A DNA stretch of 64,000 nt from Clostridium gelidum (lineage in GTDB: Bacteria; Bacillota; Clostridia; Clostridiales; Clostridiaceae), in contig NZ_AP024849.1 of NCBI RefSeq assembly GCF_019977655.1, positions 4,745,001 to 4,809,000 of the forward strand, in the 5' to 3' direction. The position numbers and the translations under genes were made by a program. This document shows positions 53,036 through 62,732 of the stretch, in pieces (position 1 is the first letter of the stretch; every line of letters begins with the position of its first letter). The notes under the pieces are model-generated. The model was not told where the DNA came from, did not search any database, and saw only the letters and a program-made list of their open reading frames with translations.

Positions 53036-53812
53036 CTAAAAATTATTCATTACACTATCCCACATCATCTTACCACACTTTGCAAGTGTTACTGTTCCAT
53101 ATACACTATTAGGAATTCCCATTGAAAGAACAGTGAATGTGAAAGATCCTTTTTTAACATGAATTAATGCTGTATCATTTTCTACACTAGTCTTATCACC
53201 TGTTTTGCTACAAATTTCATATTTCAAATCATCTGGTATATAAAGAGCTAGCTTATTTTTCATTTGTTGTCTTTGTAATATATCCGTAAGCATTGTGCTA
53301 TTTTTCTTATTTAAAAAACTTGCATTATATAAGTGCCTCCATATCTTTGCTAAATCTAAAGCACTTGTTATATTTTCAACTCCACTACTTAATGCTCTTT
53401 CATCTGAAGTCTTTCTATTTAATTTAGTATTTTTTAATCCTTGAGCTATTATATCCTCATTTATATTATCAATACCTACTATATCTATAAGTTTGTTTGC
53501 TGCTGTGTTATCACTTTGTATAAGCATTGCAACTAACAATTCAAATATAGTGTATTCTCTATTATCAAATTCATGTAATATTCCAGTTCCATAAACTTTA
53601 TCTTCTTCTTCAATTTTTATTTTATCTAAAAATGAACCTTTTCCATCTTCAACATACTTTATTACAGATACTGATATTGGAAGTTTCATACACCCAGCAC
53701 TTGTCATCTGTACATTTTCATTATACCCAAAACTAAATCCACTTTCTAAATCTTCAAAGAAAAATGAATATGTTCCTATTCTAGACTCTAAATATCTTTT
53801 AATTTCTTTCAT
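53036..53812 (-). CDS. Class A beta-lactamase-like serine hydrolase with altered nucleophile motif
   Basis: A 258-residue protein with no signal peptide and the class A beta-lactamase fold. The SDN motif (QSDNTAANKL) and the KTG motif (SKTGDKTS) are intact. The SxxK box reads S-A-G-C-M-K followed by LP: aligning the lysine puts Gly40 where the catalytic serine should be, with Cys41 and Met42 next. Either the nucleophile has changed or the protein is not a hydrolase of the usual type. It is not expected to be a classical beta-lactamase. The ATG at 53812 has a GGTGGG site; an in-frame GTG at 53821 does not. Confidence 0.82.
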   Translation of the reverse strand: MKEIKRYLESRIGTYSFFFEDLESGFSFGYNENVQMTSAGCMKLPISVSVIKYVEDGKGSFLDKIKIEEEDKVYGTGILHEFDNREYTIFELLVAMLIQSDNTAANKLIDIVGIDNINEDIIAQGLKNTKLNRKTSDERALSSGVENITSALDLAKIWRHLYNASFLNKKNSTMLTDILQRQQMKNKLALYIPDDLKYEICSKTGDKTSVENDTALIHVKKGSFTFTVLSMGIPNSVYGTVTLAKCGKMMWDSVMNNF

Positions 53813-53904
53813 AATACCCACCGCTTTCTAAAATACTCTTAATGTCATTAGGTATCTTATGAGTACCTAACTATTATTCGTTAATACTCATGTTAGTAGT
53901 CTAA

Positions 53905-55002
53905 CTAATCTGCAAATGATATACCTGTTTTCTTTGCTATAGTTACCAATTCTCCACTTGGATCTACTTGTTTATTGTTTCCAATAACATTTTCTAAACT
54001 ATCATACGAAACTTCATTGCCTTTTAAACATACCATACTTCCAAATTTACCTTCATTGATAAGCTCTACAGCAGCAACTCCATATCTTGTTGATAATATT
54101 CTATCAACTGTGCATGTAGTTCCACCTCTTTGAAGGTGACCTAAAACTGTACATCTAACTTCTCTATCTTTAACTAATTTTTCTAAATCTGCAGCCAATT
54201 TGTTTCCAATTCCTCCAAGTCTTATTGGGTCTGGACTATCTGAAACTATTTTAGCAACAACAACTTCACCATCTTTAGGCTTCGCACCTTCTGATACAAC
54301 AATTATAGTAAATAAGTATCCATTTCTTTTTCTTTCTTCAATTTTTTGAACAATTTTATTTATGTCATATGGAATTTCCGGTAATATAATAACACTAGCT
54401 GAGCCAGCTATTCCTGATTCTAAAGCTATAAAACCTGCATTTCTTCCCATAACTTCAAGAATCATAATTCTATGATGAGATTCTGCAGTTGTATGCAATC
54501 TATCTAAAGCCTCAGTTGCAATATCTATTGCCGTATTAAAACCAAATGTTATATCTGTTGACCCTAAGTCATTATCTATAGTTTTAGGAACACCTATAAC
54601 CTTAACGCCTTTTCTTGAAAAATCTCTAGCTGATGTTAATGTTCCATCACCACCAATGACTATTAAAACGTCTACACCTTCTTTTTTTAGATTTTCAACT
54701 GCTACATCCGATACATCTTTTTTAACAGTTTTTCCATCTTCCTCTACTGTATAATCAAATAAATTATCTTTATTTGAACTATAAAGTATTGTTCCACCTT
54801 TAGATACAAGACCTGATACAGTTGCTAAATCTAACTTAATAAAATCATTGTTATATAATCCTCTATACCCAAATTTATATCCAATAACTTCATATCCATA
54901 GTTTAATATTGCCGACTTTGTTACAGCTCTTATAACTGCATTTAATCCTGGACAGTCGCCTCCTCCAGTTAATAAAGCTATCTTTTTAATATCTTTGGTC
55001 AT
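53905..55002 (-). CDS. pfkA: 6-phosphofructokinase
   Basis: Phosphorylates fructose 6-phosphate in glycolysis. 365 residues, longer than the 320-residue classical bacterial ATP-PFK. Motifs: GGGDCPGLNAVIR (about 12-24), GGDGTLTSA (about 116-124), PKTIDNDL and MGRNAG. In the usual numbering Gly104 (GGDG, expected for ATP) goes with Lys124 (PKTIDND, expected for pyrophosphate forms), the mixed set of group III PFKs. ATP use is therefore likely but not proved. It follows uppP by about 200 bases, and is monocistronic or loosely linked. Confidence 0.93.
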   Translation of the reverse strand: MTKDIKKIALLTGGGDCPGLNAVIRAVTKSAILNYGYEVIGYKFGYRGLYNNDFIKLDLATVSGLVSKGGTILYSSNKDNLFDYTVEEDGKTVKKDVSDVAVENLKKEGVDVLIVIGGDGTLTSARDFSRKGVKVIGVPKTIDNDLGSTDITFGFNTAIDIATEALDRLHTTAESHHRIMILEVMGRNAGFIALESGIAGSASVIILPEIPYDINKIVQKIEERKRNGYLFTIIVVSEGAKPKDGEVVVAKIVSDSPDPIRLGGIGNKLAADLEKLVKDREVRCTVLGHLQRGGTTCTVDRILSTRYGVAAVELINEGKFGSMVCLKGNEVSYDSLENVIGNNKQVDPSGELVTIAKKTGISFAD

Positions 55003-55206
55003 CTTAAAATCCCCCTATACCATAATCTTCTTTTGAAAATAGTACTAAAAGTAAATTATCATTATTTTCTGACTATTTACTTAATAATATCACAAACTTT
55101 AATTTATGAAAAGCATTAATTTACAATATATTCTTTACTTAAATAAGAATTGAAAATTTATATTTAAGTAAAGATATATTACATGGAAACTTATGCTCAT
55201 TTCTAT

Positions 55207-56061
55207 CTACATTGATATGAATTTGAAAAATCCTAGTATAGCAAATATTATACCTGCGCCTATTCTATATACTGCAAATACTCTCATAGGTCTCTTCTTT
55301 AAATAATCTATAAATTTCCTCATAACTATTAATGCAACAATAAATGATATAACAAATCCGATAATTAAAGCAAGTACATATGTCAAATTCATTGTAGAAT
55401 AATCATATTTTATTAAATCTAATGCTGATGAACCAACCATGGCTGGAATCGCTAAGAAAAATGAATATTCCGCTGCAACAGTAGTTGAAAGTCCTGCTAT
55501 CCAACCACCCATTATTGTAGATGCACTTCTTGACATTCCTGGCCACATAGCAAGACATTGAAAACACCCTATTTTAAAAGAATCTATAGGTGTAATTTTA
55601 TCTATATCTCTTATTGAATGTTTATTTTTTCTAAATTTATTTTCAATTACTATTAATAGAATACCTCCAACAATAAATCCAATTACAACAGGTCCTACTC
55701 CGAATAATACTGATTTTATTTTATCATGTAAAATCAATCCTATTATCATAGCTGGAATTGATCCAATAATAATATTAATACCAAATGCAAACCCAACTTT
55801 TCCTTTTTTACCTTTTGTACATATATAAGTAAAAAATTCAATTACACTATTCTTGATTTTTTCCCAATACAAGACTACAACTGCTAGTATTGCACCTAAT
55901 TGAATTACAACTTCAAACATATTTGCAAATTTACCTTGAAAGTTAATAATACTTCCCGTTAATATAAGATGTCCTGTGGATGATACTGGAATAAATTCTG
56001 TTAAACCTTCAACTATACCCATAATAATAGCCTTAATTATAAATAAAATGTCCAATCCCAT
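55207..56061 (-). CDS. uppP: Undecaprenyl-diphosphatase
   Basis: An integral membrane enzyme (BacA/UppP family) that recycles the undecaprenyl-diphosphate carrier for wall synthesis and gives bacitracin tolerance. 284 residues, about eight helices. EGLTEFIPVSSTGHL (residues 18-32) and PGMSRSAST (about 175-183) are the two signature loops that form the active site. The start is the ATG at 56061 with a GTGAG site; a family 2 repeat lies about 200 bases upstream. Confidence 0.95.
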   Translation of the reverse strand: MGLDILFIIKAIIMGIVEGLTEFIPVSSTGHLILTGSIINFQGKFANMFEVVIQLGAILAVVVLYWEKIKNSVIEFFTYICTKGKKGKVGFAFGINIIIGSIPAMIIGLILHDKIKSVLFGVGPVVIGFIVGGILLIVIENKFRKNKHSIRDIDKITPIDSFKIGCFQCLAMWPGMSRSASTIMGGWIAGLSTTVAAEYSFFLAIPAMVGSSALDLIKYDYSTMNLTYVLALIIGFVISFIVALIVMRKFIDYLKKRPMRVFAVYRIGAGIIFAILGFFKFISM

Positions 56062-56256
56062 TTAAACTTCACTCACTTTCTGTTATTTTTATTTAGCTGC
56101 TTGCAAAATTACGCAAGTGCTTATTTAATCCTATTACTGCATTGTAAACTACTTTAGTTTTTTTCATATTGAAATATCTTTCAACTTCCTTACAAATTCG
56201 AAAGATATTTTATTATTGCCTAAATTTAATTTTCTTATATATCAATTCTTTTTCTA

Positions 56257-56422
56257 TTAAGGCACATGAAAATAAATAACAAGTCCAAAGTTGTTATGAA
56301 TATTTTTCATCAGGCAAGGAGACGAATTGCCCTCATAGCGGTCCTATCAGGTCAATTTACCGACGTAGCATGATGGAAAATAGGCTGACAAAGGGACTTG
56401 TTATTTTTTTGATTGTGCCTAA
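56257..56422. repeat. Family 2 palindromic element, copy 4
   Basis: About 166 bp, TTAAGGCACATGAAAATAAA.. to ..TTATTTTTTTGATTGTGCCTA. Outer arms pair over about 28 bases (AATAACAAGTC / GACTTGTTATT). The inner hairpin is GACGAATTGCCCTCATAG / CTATCAGGTCAATTTACC. It is the cleanest copy and differs from copy 1 at few positions. It lies between manA and uppP, both on the minus strand. Confidence 0.9.
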
Positions 56423-56496
56423 AACATTACTAAAGTAGCTTATCCATTTAATAATAATTAAGGAACAACTTTAAAGTTCCTCCTTAAAACTTATTT

Positions 56497-57474
56497 CTAT
56501 TTCTCTATTATACTCAATACCTCTTTTTCTTCATTTTTTAAATTAGGCACATAACTTTTTAGCAATGTAAAATCTCCAACTAATTCATAATCTCCAAGGG
56601 TTGCAGGAATAAAAATACTATCTCCCATAAATATTTTTTCTTCTCCACCACTGTATTTTATTACACCATTACCGTCAACACAAGTGAATAAATAAAATCT
56701 ATCTTCATCACTCTTTTCCTTTACAGATGTATTAATTTTATATTTTTGTATTGTAAAATATTCGCCTAAACAAAGATATGTTTTATCATATCCATCTTTT
56801 TGTACTAATATGCCATTTGAATTTTCGATCTTAAGAGAAAAATCTATTACATCTAAGCCTTTTTCCACATGTATTTCTCTGCCTCTATTATAATCATAAA
56901 CTCTATATGTAGTATCACTATTTTGTTGGATCTCAGCAATTAATACACCTTCACATATAGCATGCACAAGTCCACTTTGTACATAGAAAAAGTCACCTTT
57001 TTTAACTGGAATTTTATTTAAATATTTATCTAAGTTTCCTTCATCGATTGCTTTTTTAAATGTTTCTTTATCACAATCTTTTGTTCCAACTATTAATGAA
57101 GCATTTTTCTCTGCATCCAATACATACCAAGCTTCTGTCTTTCCTGAATCCTTCTCAACTCTATTTGCATATTCATCATTTGGATGAACTTGAACTGAAA
57201 GTTTATCTTGTGCAGTTATTAATTTAATTAAAAGTGGAAATTCTTTCGTATCTATTTCATTACCTAGAAGTTTTTTACCATAAAGTTGTATTATCTCATC
57301 AAAAGTTTTTCCTTTTAATTCACCATTTTCAACTTTGCCTGTGCCATTTTTATGACAAGCAATATCCCAGCTTTCGCCTATTACACCTTCAGGAACATTA
57401 TTTCTAAATTTCTCTAAGTCTTTTCCTCCCCATATTCTCTCATAATATAGGTTTTCAAATTTAATTGGATACAT
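56497..57474 (-). CDS. manA: Mannose-6-phosphate isomerase, class I
   Basis: Interconverts mannose 6-phosphate and fructose 6-phosphate. 325 residues, the short Firmicute form. Zinc ligands are in QVHPNDEYA (about 96-104), EAWYVL and GLVHAICEG (about 169). YDYNRGREIH follows in the second cupin. GGGAGAG precedes the ATG. A palindrome with AACTTTAAAGTT just past the stop (about 56459-56487) may act as terminator. It seems monocistronic. Confidence 0.94.
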   Translation of the reverse strand: MYPIKFENLYYERIWGGKDLEKFRNNVPEGVIGESWDIACHKNGTGKVENGELKGKTFDEIIQLYGKKLLGNEIDTKEFPLLIKLITAQDKLSVQVHPNDEYANRVEKDSGKTEAWYVLDAEKNASLIVGTKDCDKETFKKAIDEGNLDKYLNKIPVKKGDFFYVQSGLVHAICEGVLIAEIQQNSDTTYRVYDYNRGREIHVEKGLDVIDFSLKIENSNGILVQKDGYDKTYLCLGEYFTIQKYKINTSVKEKSDEDRFYLFTCVDGNGVIKYSGGEEKIFMGDSIFIPATLGDYELVGDFTLLKSYVPNLKNEEKEVLSIIEK

Positions 57475-57555
57475 ACTATTCTCTCCCTTACTTACGGTAT
57501 TGTATTTTTATAAAAATTGACTACTCTGCATTTTAATTAGCATAAGACAATTATT

Positions 57556-59316
57556 CTAATAAAATAATTTAAGATCCGGCACTGTTAGCGTTGCTCCATT
57601 CCTTTTATTGTATACATCAGATAGATTTTTAACTCTATTATAATTCTGAGTTATTGTCTCTTTATCTTCTAAACTTGTTTTTTCATTTATACCCTCATAT
57701 GCTGCTTTTAAATTAACCATAGCTCTATCTACATCTCCATCAATAGCTATATAATAACATCCTGCATTATTTAATGTTAAAATATCCTTTTTATCAAGAG
57801 TATATGCATTTCTTATTTCTTTAAGTGCATCTTCCTTTTTTTCTTTATTTAAATATACAGTTCCAAGAGCTCTATGATATTTTGTAACCTTATCATTTAG
57901 TGAAATACTCTTCTTTAATAGTTCTATAGCTTCATCTTCTCTTTGAGTATTAATTTTTATTAATGCCATATTATAATATATTTCAGCATCATTTGGTTTT
58001 ATTTTAGAAGCCAACTCATAATAATGTAAAGCCTTAGATGTATCTTTTACTGTATTTCCATAATACTCTGCTATTTTAATTATAATATTATAATTAAAAG
58101 GTTCTTTATATAAAGCAGTTCTAAAATACGGCTCTATTTCTTCGGCTTTCTTTTGCTTAGTCATTATTTCAGGTATTAGAAATCCATAGTTATCAGGATA
58201 ATCTTTGTTCATAATTATACTTTTCTCACAGTATTTAAAAGCTTCATTATATTCTTTATTATTATATGCTTGCCAAGCAGCAGCATGATATCCTATGAAT
58301 GAATTTGGATCATTATCTATTATTTCATCTAAAACTTCTTTTCCCTTCTCCAATTCCCCCATGTTTTGGTACATATTAGACTTAATAAGCATTAAATTAA
58401 TATTTCCAACATCTTCATTTTCCAATTCAGCAACTAATTGACCAGCTTTTTCTATTGAATCTTTGCTCATTGAATAAATTTTTGCTTCCCACATTTTATA
58501 TGCAATTTCATCAGGGTCCTTTTTTTCAAGTTTTGAAATTCTATTTAAAATATCAACTTGATTATAATCTGCAATTTGAGCTATAACATCAAATATCTTC
58601 ACTTCATTCTTATCTTTATACCAAGCATCTTTTAATAAAATGAATCCTTTATCAAAATCATCAACTAACATATTCATTCTTGCTAAAATAGCTATGTCAC
58701 TTGCAGTTTCATCGCTTGTTGAATAATTGGTAAGTATTTCCTTTGCCTTGTCCTTATTACCATTTACCATATAAACAGTAAACATTGTTTTCAACAAATT
58801 CTTATCATTAGAATAATCTTGTAAAAACATTTCTCCATACTCTAAAGCTTTCTTTTCTTCGCCATTCATAAGAGTTGTGAAAACTATATAATTTGCTAAT
58901 TCTCTATCTTTTATTTCAAGTGTATCTATTTTTTCTTTTTTAGTGTCTATAAGTCTATTCCTACTCTCATAAACTGTTTTAATAATATCATTTGATTTTG
59001 TATAATCACCTTTAACAGAATAAATTTCTGCAATTTTCATATTCCATATTGGCCATTCTTCTTCCTCTTGAAGCTTTGTATACCCTGCAATTGCTACATC
59101 ATATTTTTTATTATAAAATGCTGCCTCTGCACTATTAGTCGCAATTGATACTTCTTCTTTCTTGGTTCCAACAACAGATTTTACCACTCCCGTAATTCCT
59201 ATTGTTATACTTAAACACATAGTCATAGTTATAGCTGGAATGAAATATTTATTTTTTTTCAAAATACTAATATATTTTTTAAAATCACTTATATATTCTT
59301 TAGTTGATTTTTCCAT
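57556..59316 (-). CDS. Membrane-anchored TPR-repeat protein
   Basis: 586 residues. One membrane helix (about 24-46) follows a short cytoplasmic tail. The rest is a solenoid of tetratricopeptide repeats, clearest around EAAFYNKKYDVAIAGY (about 83-98) and between 320 and 560 (WQAYNNKEYNEAFKYCEKSI, YYNMALIKINTQREDEAIELL). TPR proteins mediate protein contacts; no catalytic domain is present. It is probably extracytoplasmic. Nothing nearby suggests a partner. AAGGTG precedes the ATG. Confidence 0.87.
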   Translation of the reverse strand: MEKSTKEYISDFKKYISILKKNKYFIPAITMTMCLSITIGITGVVKSVVGTKKEEVSIATNSAEAAFYNKKYDVAIAGYTKLQEEEEWPIWNMKIAEIYSVKGDYTKSNDIIKTVYESRNRLIDTKKEKIDTLEIKDRELANYIVFTTLMNGEEKKALEYGEMFLQDYSNDKNLLKTMFTVYMVNGNKDKAKEILTNYSTSDETASDIAILARMNMLVDDFDKGFILLKDAWYKDKNEVKIFDVIAQIADYNQVDILNRISKLEKKDPDEIAYKMWEAKIYSMSKDSIEKAGQLVAELENEDVGNINLMLIKSNMYQNMGELEKGKEVLDEIIDNDPNSFIGYHAAAWQAYNNKEYNEAFKYCEKSIIMNKDYPDNYGFLIPEIMTKQKKAEEIEPYFRTALYKEPFNYNIIIKIAEYYGNTVKDTSKALHYYELASKIKPNDAEIYYNMALIKINTQREDEAIELLKKSISLNDKVTKYHRALGTVYLNKEKKEDALKEIRNAYTLDKKDILTLNNAGCYYIAIDGDVDRAMVNLKAAYEGINEKTSLEDKETITQNYNRVKNLSDVYNKRNGATLTVPDLKLFY

Positions 59317-59491
59317 GAATAAATCACACCTTACTTTTATACTCTGCTTATACTTGCACTTTATTTTAACAAACTTTGATATAAAAATCTACATTTTGCA
59401 TAATATTCATTCAATTGTAACTATATATTCATAAATACTTTTTATACACAATTGAGGATATATCTCACGGAGAAAGTTCTGTTAACTAATA

Positions 59492-59526
59492 AAAGAAACC
59501 CGACTCACTAAAATGTTCGCCGGGTA
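59492..59526 (-). terminator. Probable intrinsic terminator of ychF
   Basis: ACCCGGCGAAC.. / ..GAGTCGGGT, then TTTCTTTT on the minus strand, about 90 bases past the ychF stop. The stem is short and interrupted. Confidence 0.5.
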
Positions 59527-59612
59527 ATTTAATCATCAAAATATAAAACTTGGAATATCACTTTTCCTAAAAATATTTATTCCTTACTTTTATATCAATT
59601 AAAAATATATAT

Positions 59613-60710
59613 TTAAACGTTAAATCTAAAATTAACTACATCTCCATCTTTCATTATATATTCTTTTCCTTCAAGTCTGAACTTTCCTTTTTCCTTAGCA
59701 GCTGCTTCTGAACCACATTCAACTAAATCATCATATCCAACTACTTCTGCTCTAATAAATCCTTTTTCAATATCAGAGTGAATTTTACCTGCTGCCTCAG
59801 GTGCTTTAGTTCCTATTTTAATTGTCCAAGCTCTAACTTCTTGAACTCCAGCTGTTAAGTAGCTCATAAGACCAAGTAATTTATAGCTAGTTTGAATTAA
59901 TTTATCTAATCCTGATTCATCTAACCCATATTCACTTAGCATTTCAGCTTTTTCATCATCTTCAAGACCTGATAACTCTTCTTCAATTTTAGCGCTTACT
60001 ACCATAACTTCTGAATTTTCAGTTCCTGCATATTCTTTGACTTTTTTAACATACTCATTATCAACATTGCTTTCCATAACATCTTCTTCTGAAATATTAC
60101 AAGCATAAACAACTTGCTTTGAAGTAATTAAGAATAAGCTTTTTATAAAATCATTTTCTTCTTCTGTAGATTCTAAAGTTCTAACAGGCTTACCTGCTTC
60201 TAATTGTTGCTTAAGTCTTTCCATAATTTCATATTCAAACTTCGCAGTCTTATCGCCAGATCTTACAAGTTTTAGTGATTTTTCCATTCTTCTTTCTAAA
60301 ATTTCTAAATCAGAAAATATTAATTCTAAATTTATAGTTTCTATATCACGTATTGGATCAATAGAGCCCTCAACATGAACAACATTTCCATCATCAAAAC
60401 ATCTAACAACATGAACTATTGCTTCAACTTCTCTAATATGTGATAAGAACTTATTTCCTAATCCTTCACCCTTTGAAGCTCCCTTAACTAATCCTGCTAT
60501 ATCATAAAATTCTATTGCTGTATATACTTTTTTCTTTGTACTATACATTTTTTCTAAAACATCTAATCTCTTATCTGGAACACTTACAACGCCAACATTT
60601 GGTTCAATTGTACAGAATGGATAATTAGCTGATTCCGCTCCAGCCTTTGTTATTGCATTAAACAATGTGCTCTTTCCTACATTGGGTAATCCTACCATAC
60701 CTAATTTCAT
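59613..60710 (-). CDS. ychF: YchF, redox-regulated Obg-like ATPase
   Basis: A 365-residue cytoplasmic P-loop ATPase related to Obg. G1 is GLPNVGKST (residues 7-15); DIAGLVKGAS is G3. The base-specificity motif is NISE (within ACNISEED) instead of NKxD, the change that makes YchF prefer ATP. A coiled-coil hairpin lies in the middle, and a TGS domain at the C-terminus (KEYIMKDGDVVNFRF). Family members bind ribosomes and modulate stress responses. AAAGGAATG stands before the start. Confidence 0.95.
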   Translation of the reverse strand: MKLGMVGLPNVGKSTLFNAITKAGAESANYPFCTIEPNVGVVSVPDKRLDVLEKMYSTKKKVYTAIEFYDIAGLVKGASKGEGLGNKFLSHIREVEAIVHVVRCFDDGNVVHVEGSIDPIRDIETINLELIFSDLEILERRMEKSLKLVRSGDKTAKFEYEIMERLKQQLEAGKPVRTLESTEEENDFIKSLFLITSKQVVYACNISEEDVMESNVDNEYVKKVKEYAGTENSEVMVVSAKIEEELSGLEDDEKAEMLSEYGLDESGLDKLIQTSYKLLGLMSYLTAGVQEVRAWTIKIGTKAPEAAGKIHSDIEKGFIRAEVVGYDDLVECGSEAAAKEKGKFRLEGKEYIMKDGDVVNFRFNV

Positions 60711-60992
60711 CTATGTACATTCCTTTCTAACTTCTAACTTTTAATATATCTTTAAAAATTATACTCTAGAACATTTTTTATTTCAACTCTAACTTCTGAA
60801 TACCAGCACTGAATATTCAAAAAGTTCATCTTATTTCCCTAAGATATATACCAAAATTTCCTTTTGGTTAAGGTATAGATATTATTTACCATGATTATTC
60901 TTTAATAAAGTTCAAATACTATAAGTAATTAAGCCTTATGTTATTAATATAAGACTTATTACTAAACTATTTTTAAGATTGAAGGTGAAAAA

Positions 60993-61880
60993 ATGAACAA
61001 ATCTATAAAATCTGCTATTGCTCTTTCTTTAATTGTAAATCTAATTGTAATTTCTCCATCCCAATATGCAAGTGCTACAAGTACTGAAGATGCTGATGCA
61101 AATGAATGTTTTCAAGAAGATGGAGTCTTTGGAGATATCTCAGATATTGATAATATAATGGATATTTTTTTCTCTTTTAGCGATGAAAACGAACTTAACT
61201 GGTACTATATTGGAAAAGGAAAAGATCAAATTGCTGAAGCACCGAGAGAATCTGTTGATTTTCTTAAAGAAAATTCTGCTTATTACTTAGGCGATACTTT
61301 AAGTAAAGTTATATATCTTACTTTTGATGAGGGGTACGAAAATGGTCATACTGGACAAATTCTAGATATATTAAAAGATTATAAAGTACCTGCTGCTTTT
61401 TTTGTTGTTAAACCTTATATTAATAAAGAACCTGACTTAATCAAACGGATGGTTAATGAAGGACATATAGTTGGTAATCATAGTGTACATCATCCATCTA
61501 TGCCACAAATACATGATAAAGAAAAATTCGAAGCGGAACTTAAAGGTGTAGAAGATGCTTATAAAGAGCTTATTGGGGAAGATATGCCTAAATTCTTTAG
61601 ACCTCCAATGGGGAAATATTCCAAGGAATCTTTGCAAATGACAAAGGACTTGGGATATAAAACTATATTTTGGAGTTTTGCATATAAAGATTGGTTAGTT
61701 AATGATCAACCAACTGAAAATTATGCTATCAAAAAAATAGGTAATGGCGCACACCCTGGTTCCATAATGCTTCTTCATGCAGTTTCAAATACAAATACAA
61801 AAGTACTTGCAACCGTTATTAAAACTTTTCAAGATGAGGGATATGAATTTAAATCATTAAATGATTTACCTACTGAATAA
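60993..61880 (+). CDS. pdaA: Delta-lactam-biosynthetic de-N-acetylase (PdaA-like)
   Basis: A 295-residue exported polysaccharide deacetylase. A signal peptide (about 1-29, ending ASA) leads into an acidic linker. The NodB domain spans about 100-290: YLTFDEGYENG (Glu where most deacetylases have a second Asp, as in the PdaA branch), GNHSVHHPSM (zinc His) and RPPMGKYS. PdaA removes acetyl from MurNAc in spore cortex, needed for muramic-delta-lactam and germination. It ends in a strong terminator. GAAGGTG precedes the ATG. Forespore expression is expected but I found no clear sigma-G promoter. Confidence 0.9.
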   Translation: MNKSIKSAIALSLIVNLIVISPSQYASATSTEDADANECFQEDGVFGDISDIDNIMDIFFSFSDENELNWYYIGKGKDQIAEAPRESVDFLKENSAYYLGDTLSKVIYLTFDEGYENGHTGQILDILKDYKVPAAFFVVKPYINKEPDLIKRMVNEGHIVGNHSVHHPSMPQIHDKEKFEAELKGVEDAYKELIGEDMPKFFRPPMGKYSKESLQMTKDLGYKTIFWSFAYKDWLVNDQPTENYAIKKIGNGAHPGSIMLLHAVSNTNTKVLATVIKTFQDEGYEFKSLNDLPTE

Positions 61881-61925
61881 ATAAACTCCCCAAAAATAAC
61901 TTTTATTTTTGGGGAGTTTATTTAT
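61879..61925. terminator. Strong bidirectional terminator after pdaA
   Basis: AATAAACTCCCCAAAAATAA and TTATTTTTGGGGAGTTTATT pair almost perfectly over about 20 bp. It overlaps the pdaA stop and ends 21 bases before the convergent gene's stop. Confidence 0.93.
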
Positions 61926-61945
61926 GTATTAATTATTCTAAAATC

Positions 61946-62431
61946 TTATTTTCTTACAAACTTGTCTACTTCATCGTTTACTTTTACAGAAGAATTTTTC
62001 ATTACAATAATGTCTTTTACTTTAGCTAAGTCTCCTCCACCATAGTTCATAGGATTAATTAAATAGCTCTCAACATTAGCACTTTTATTACCACAAAACC
62101 CAATTGCAAAAAAGTCTTTTTTCTTAGTTTTAGTTTCTTTGCCTCTATCAACATAAATAGATTTTATGTTACTATATTTTATTTCTTTTATTAAATCTTT
62201 ATTTTTATAAAATTCAATTTTATTTTCTTTAAGCAATATATTTTCACTGTATTCTACAAAAACTTGAAGTCCAGTTATTATTCCAACAAATACCAATATC
62301 CATAGAAGAATGTTGCTTAATCCTCCTTGAGTAATTCCAAAAATTATTCCCACTACTATTTCGCTTATTGCAGCGGCTATCATTATACCATTTCTTTTTT
62401 TTATAACAATAGGAAACTCTGTACTCTCCAT
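61946..62431 (-). CDS. Small membrane protein with PH-like domain, function unknown
   Basis: 161 residues. Two membrane helices (about 17-33 and 38-58) are followed by a beta-rich domain like bacterial PH domains (ENILLKENKIEFYKNKDLIKEIKYSNIKSIYV). Such proteins are common in Firmicutes and uncharacterised. The gene is alone on the minus strand, convergent with pdaA. GGGGGAGTAG precedes the ATG. Confidence 0.75.
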   Translation of the reverse strand: MESTEFPIVIKKRNGIMIAAAISEIVVGIIFGITQGGLSNILLWILVFVGIITGLQVFVEYSENILLKENKIEFYKNKDLIKEIKYSNIKSIYVDRGKETKTKKKDFFAIGFCGNKSANVESYLINPMNYGGGDLAKVKDIIVMKNSSVKVNDEVDKFVRK

Positions 62432-62732
62432 TGTCTACTCCCCCTCTAGCTTATTTAGTTCTATGTTTTTCTTTCCAATTATAATTATACGTATACATCT
62501 TAGTCTATCAATTATTATATATCATATATGTAATAATTTTCAACACTTATACATATTATTATGTTTTTTTAATTTAGCCTTATGATACAAATCAGATTAT
62601 CATACTGAATTATCACTTTTTAATATGCTTATAAATATATGAAAATAATATGTATCAAAATTTCATATAAGCATAAAATAATTAAGGTATCTGAAAGAAA
62701 TTAATACAGTACATAAAAGGGAGGTGTATACT

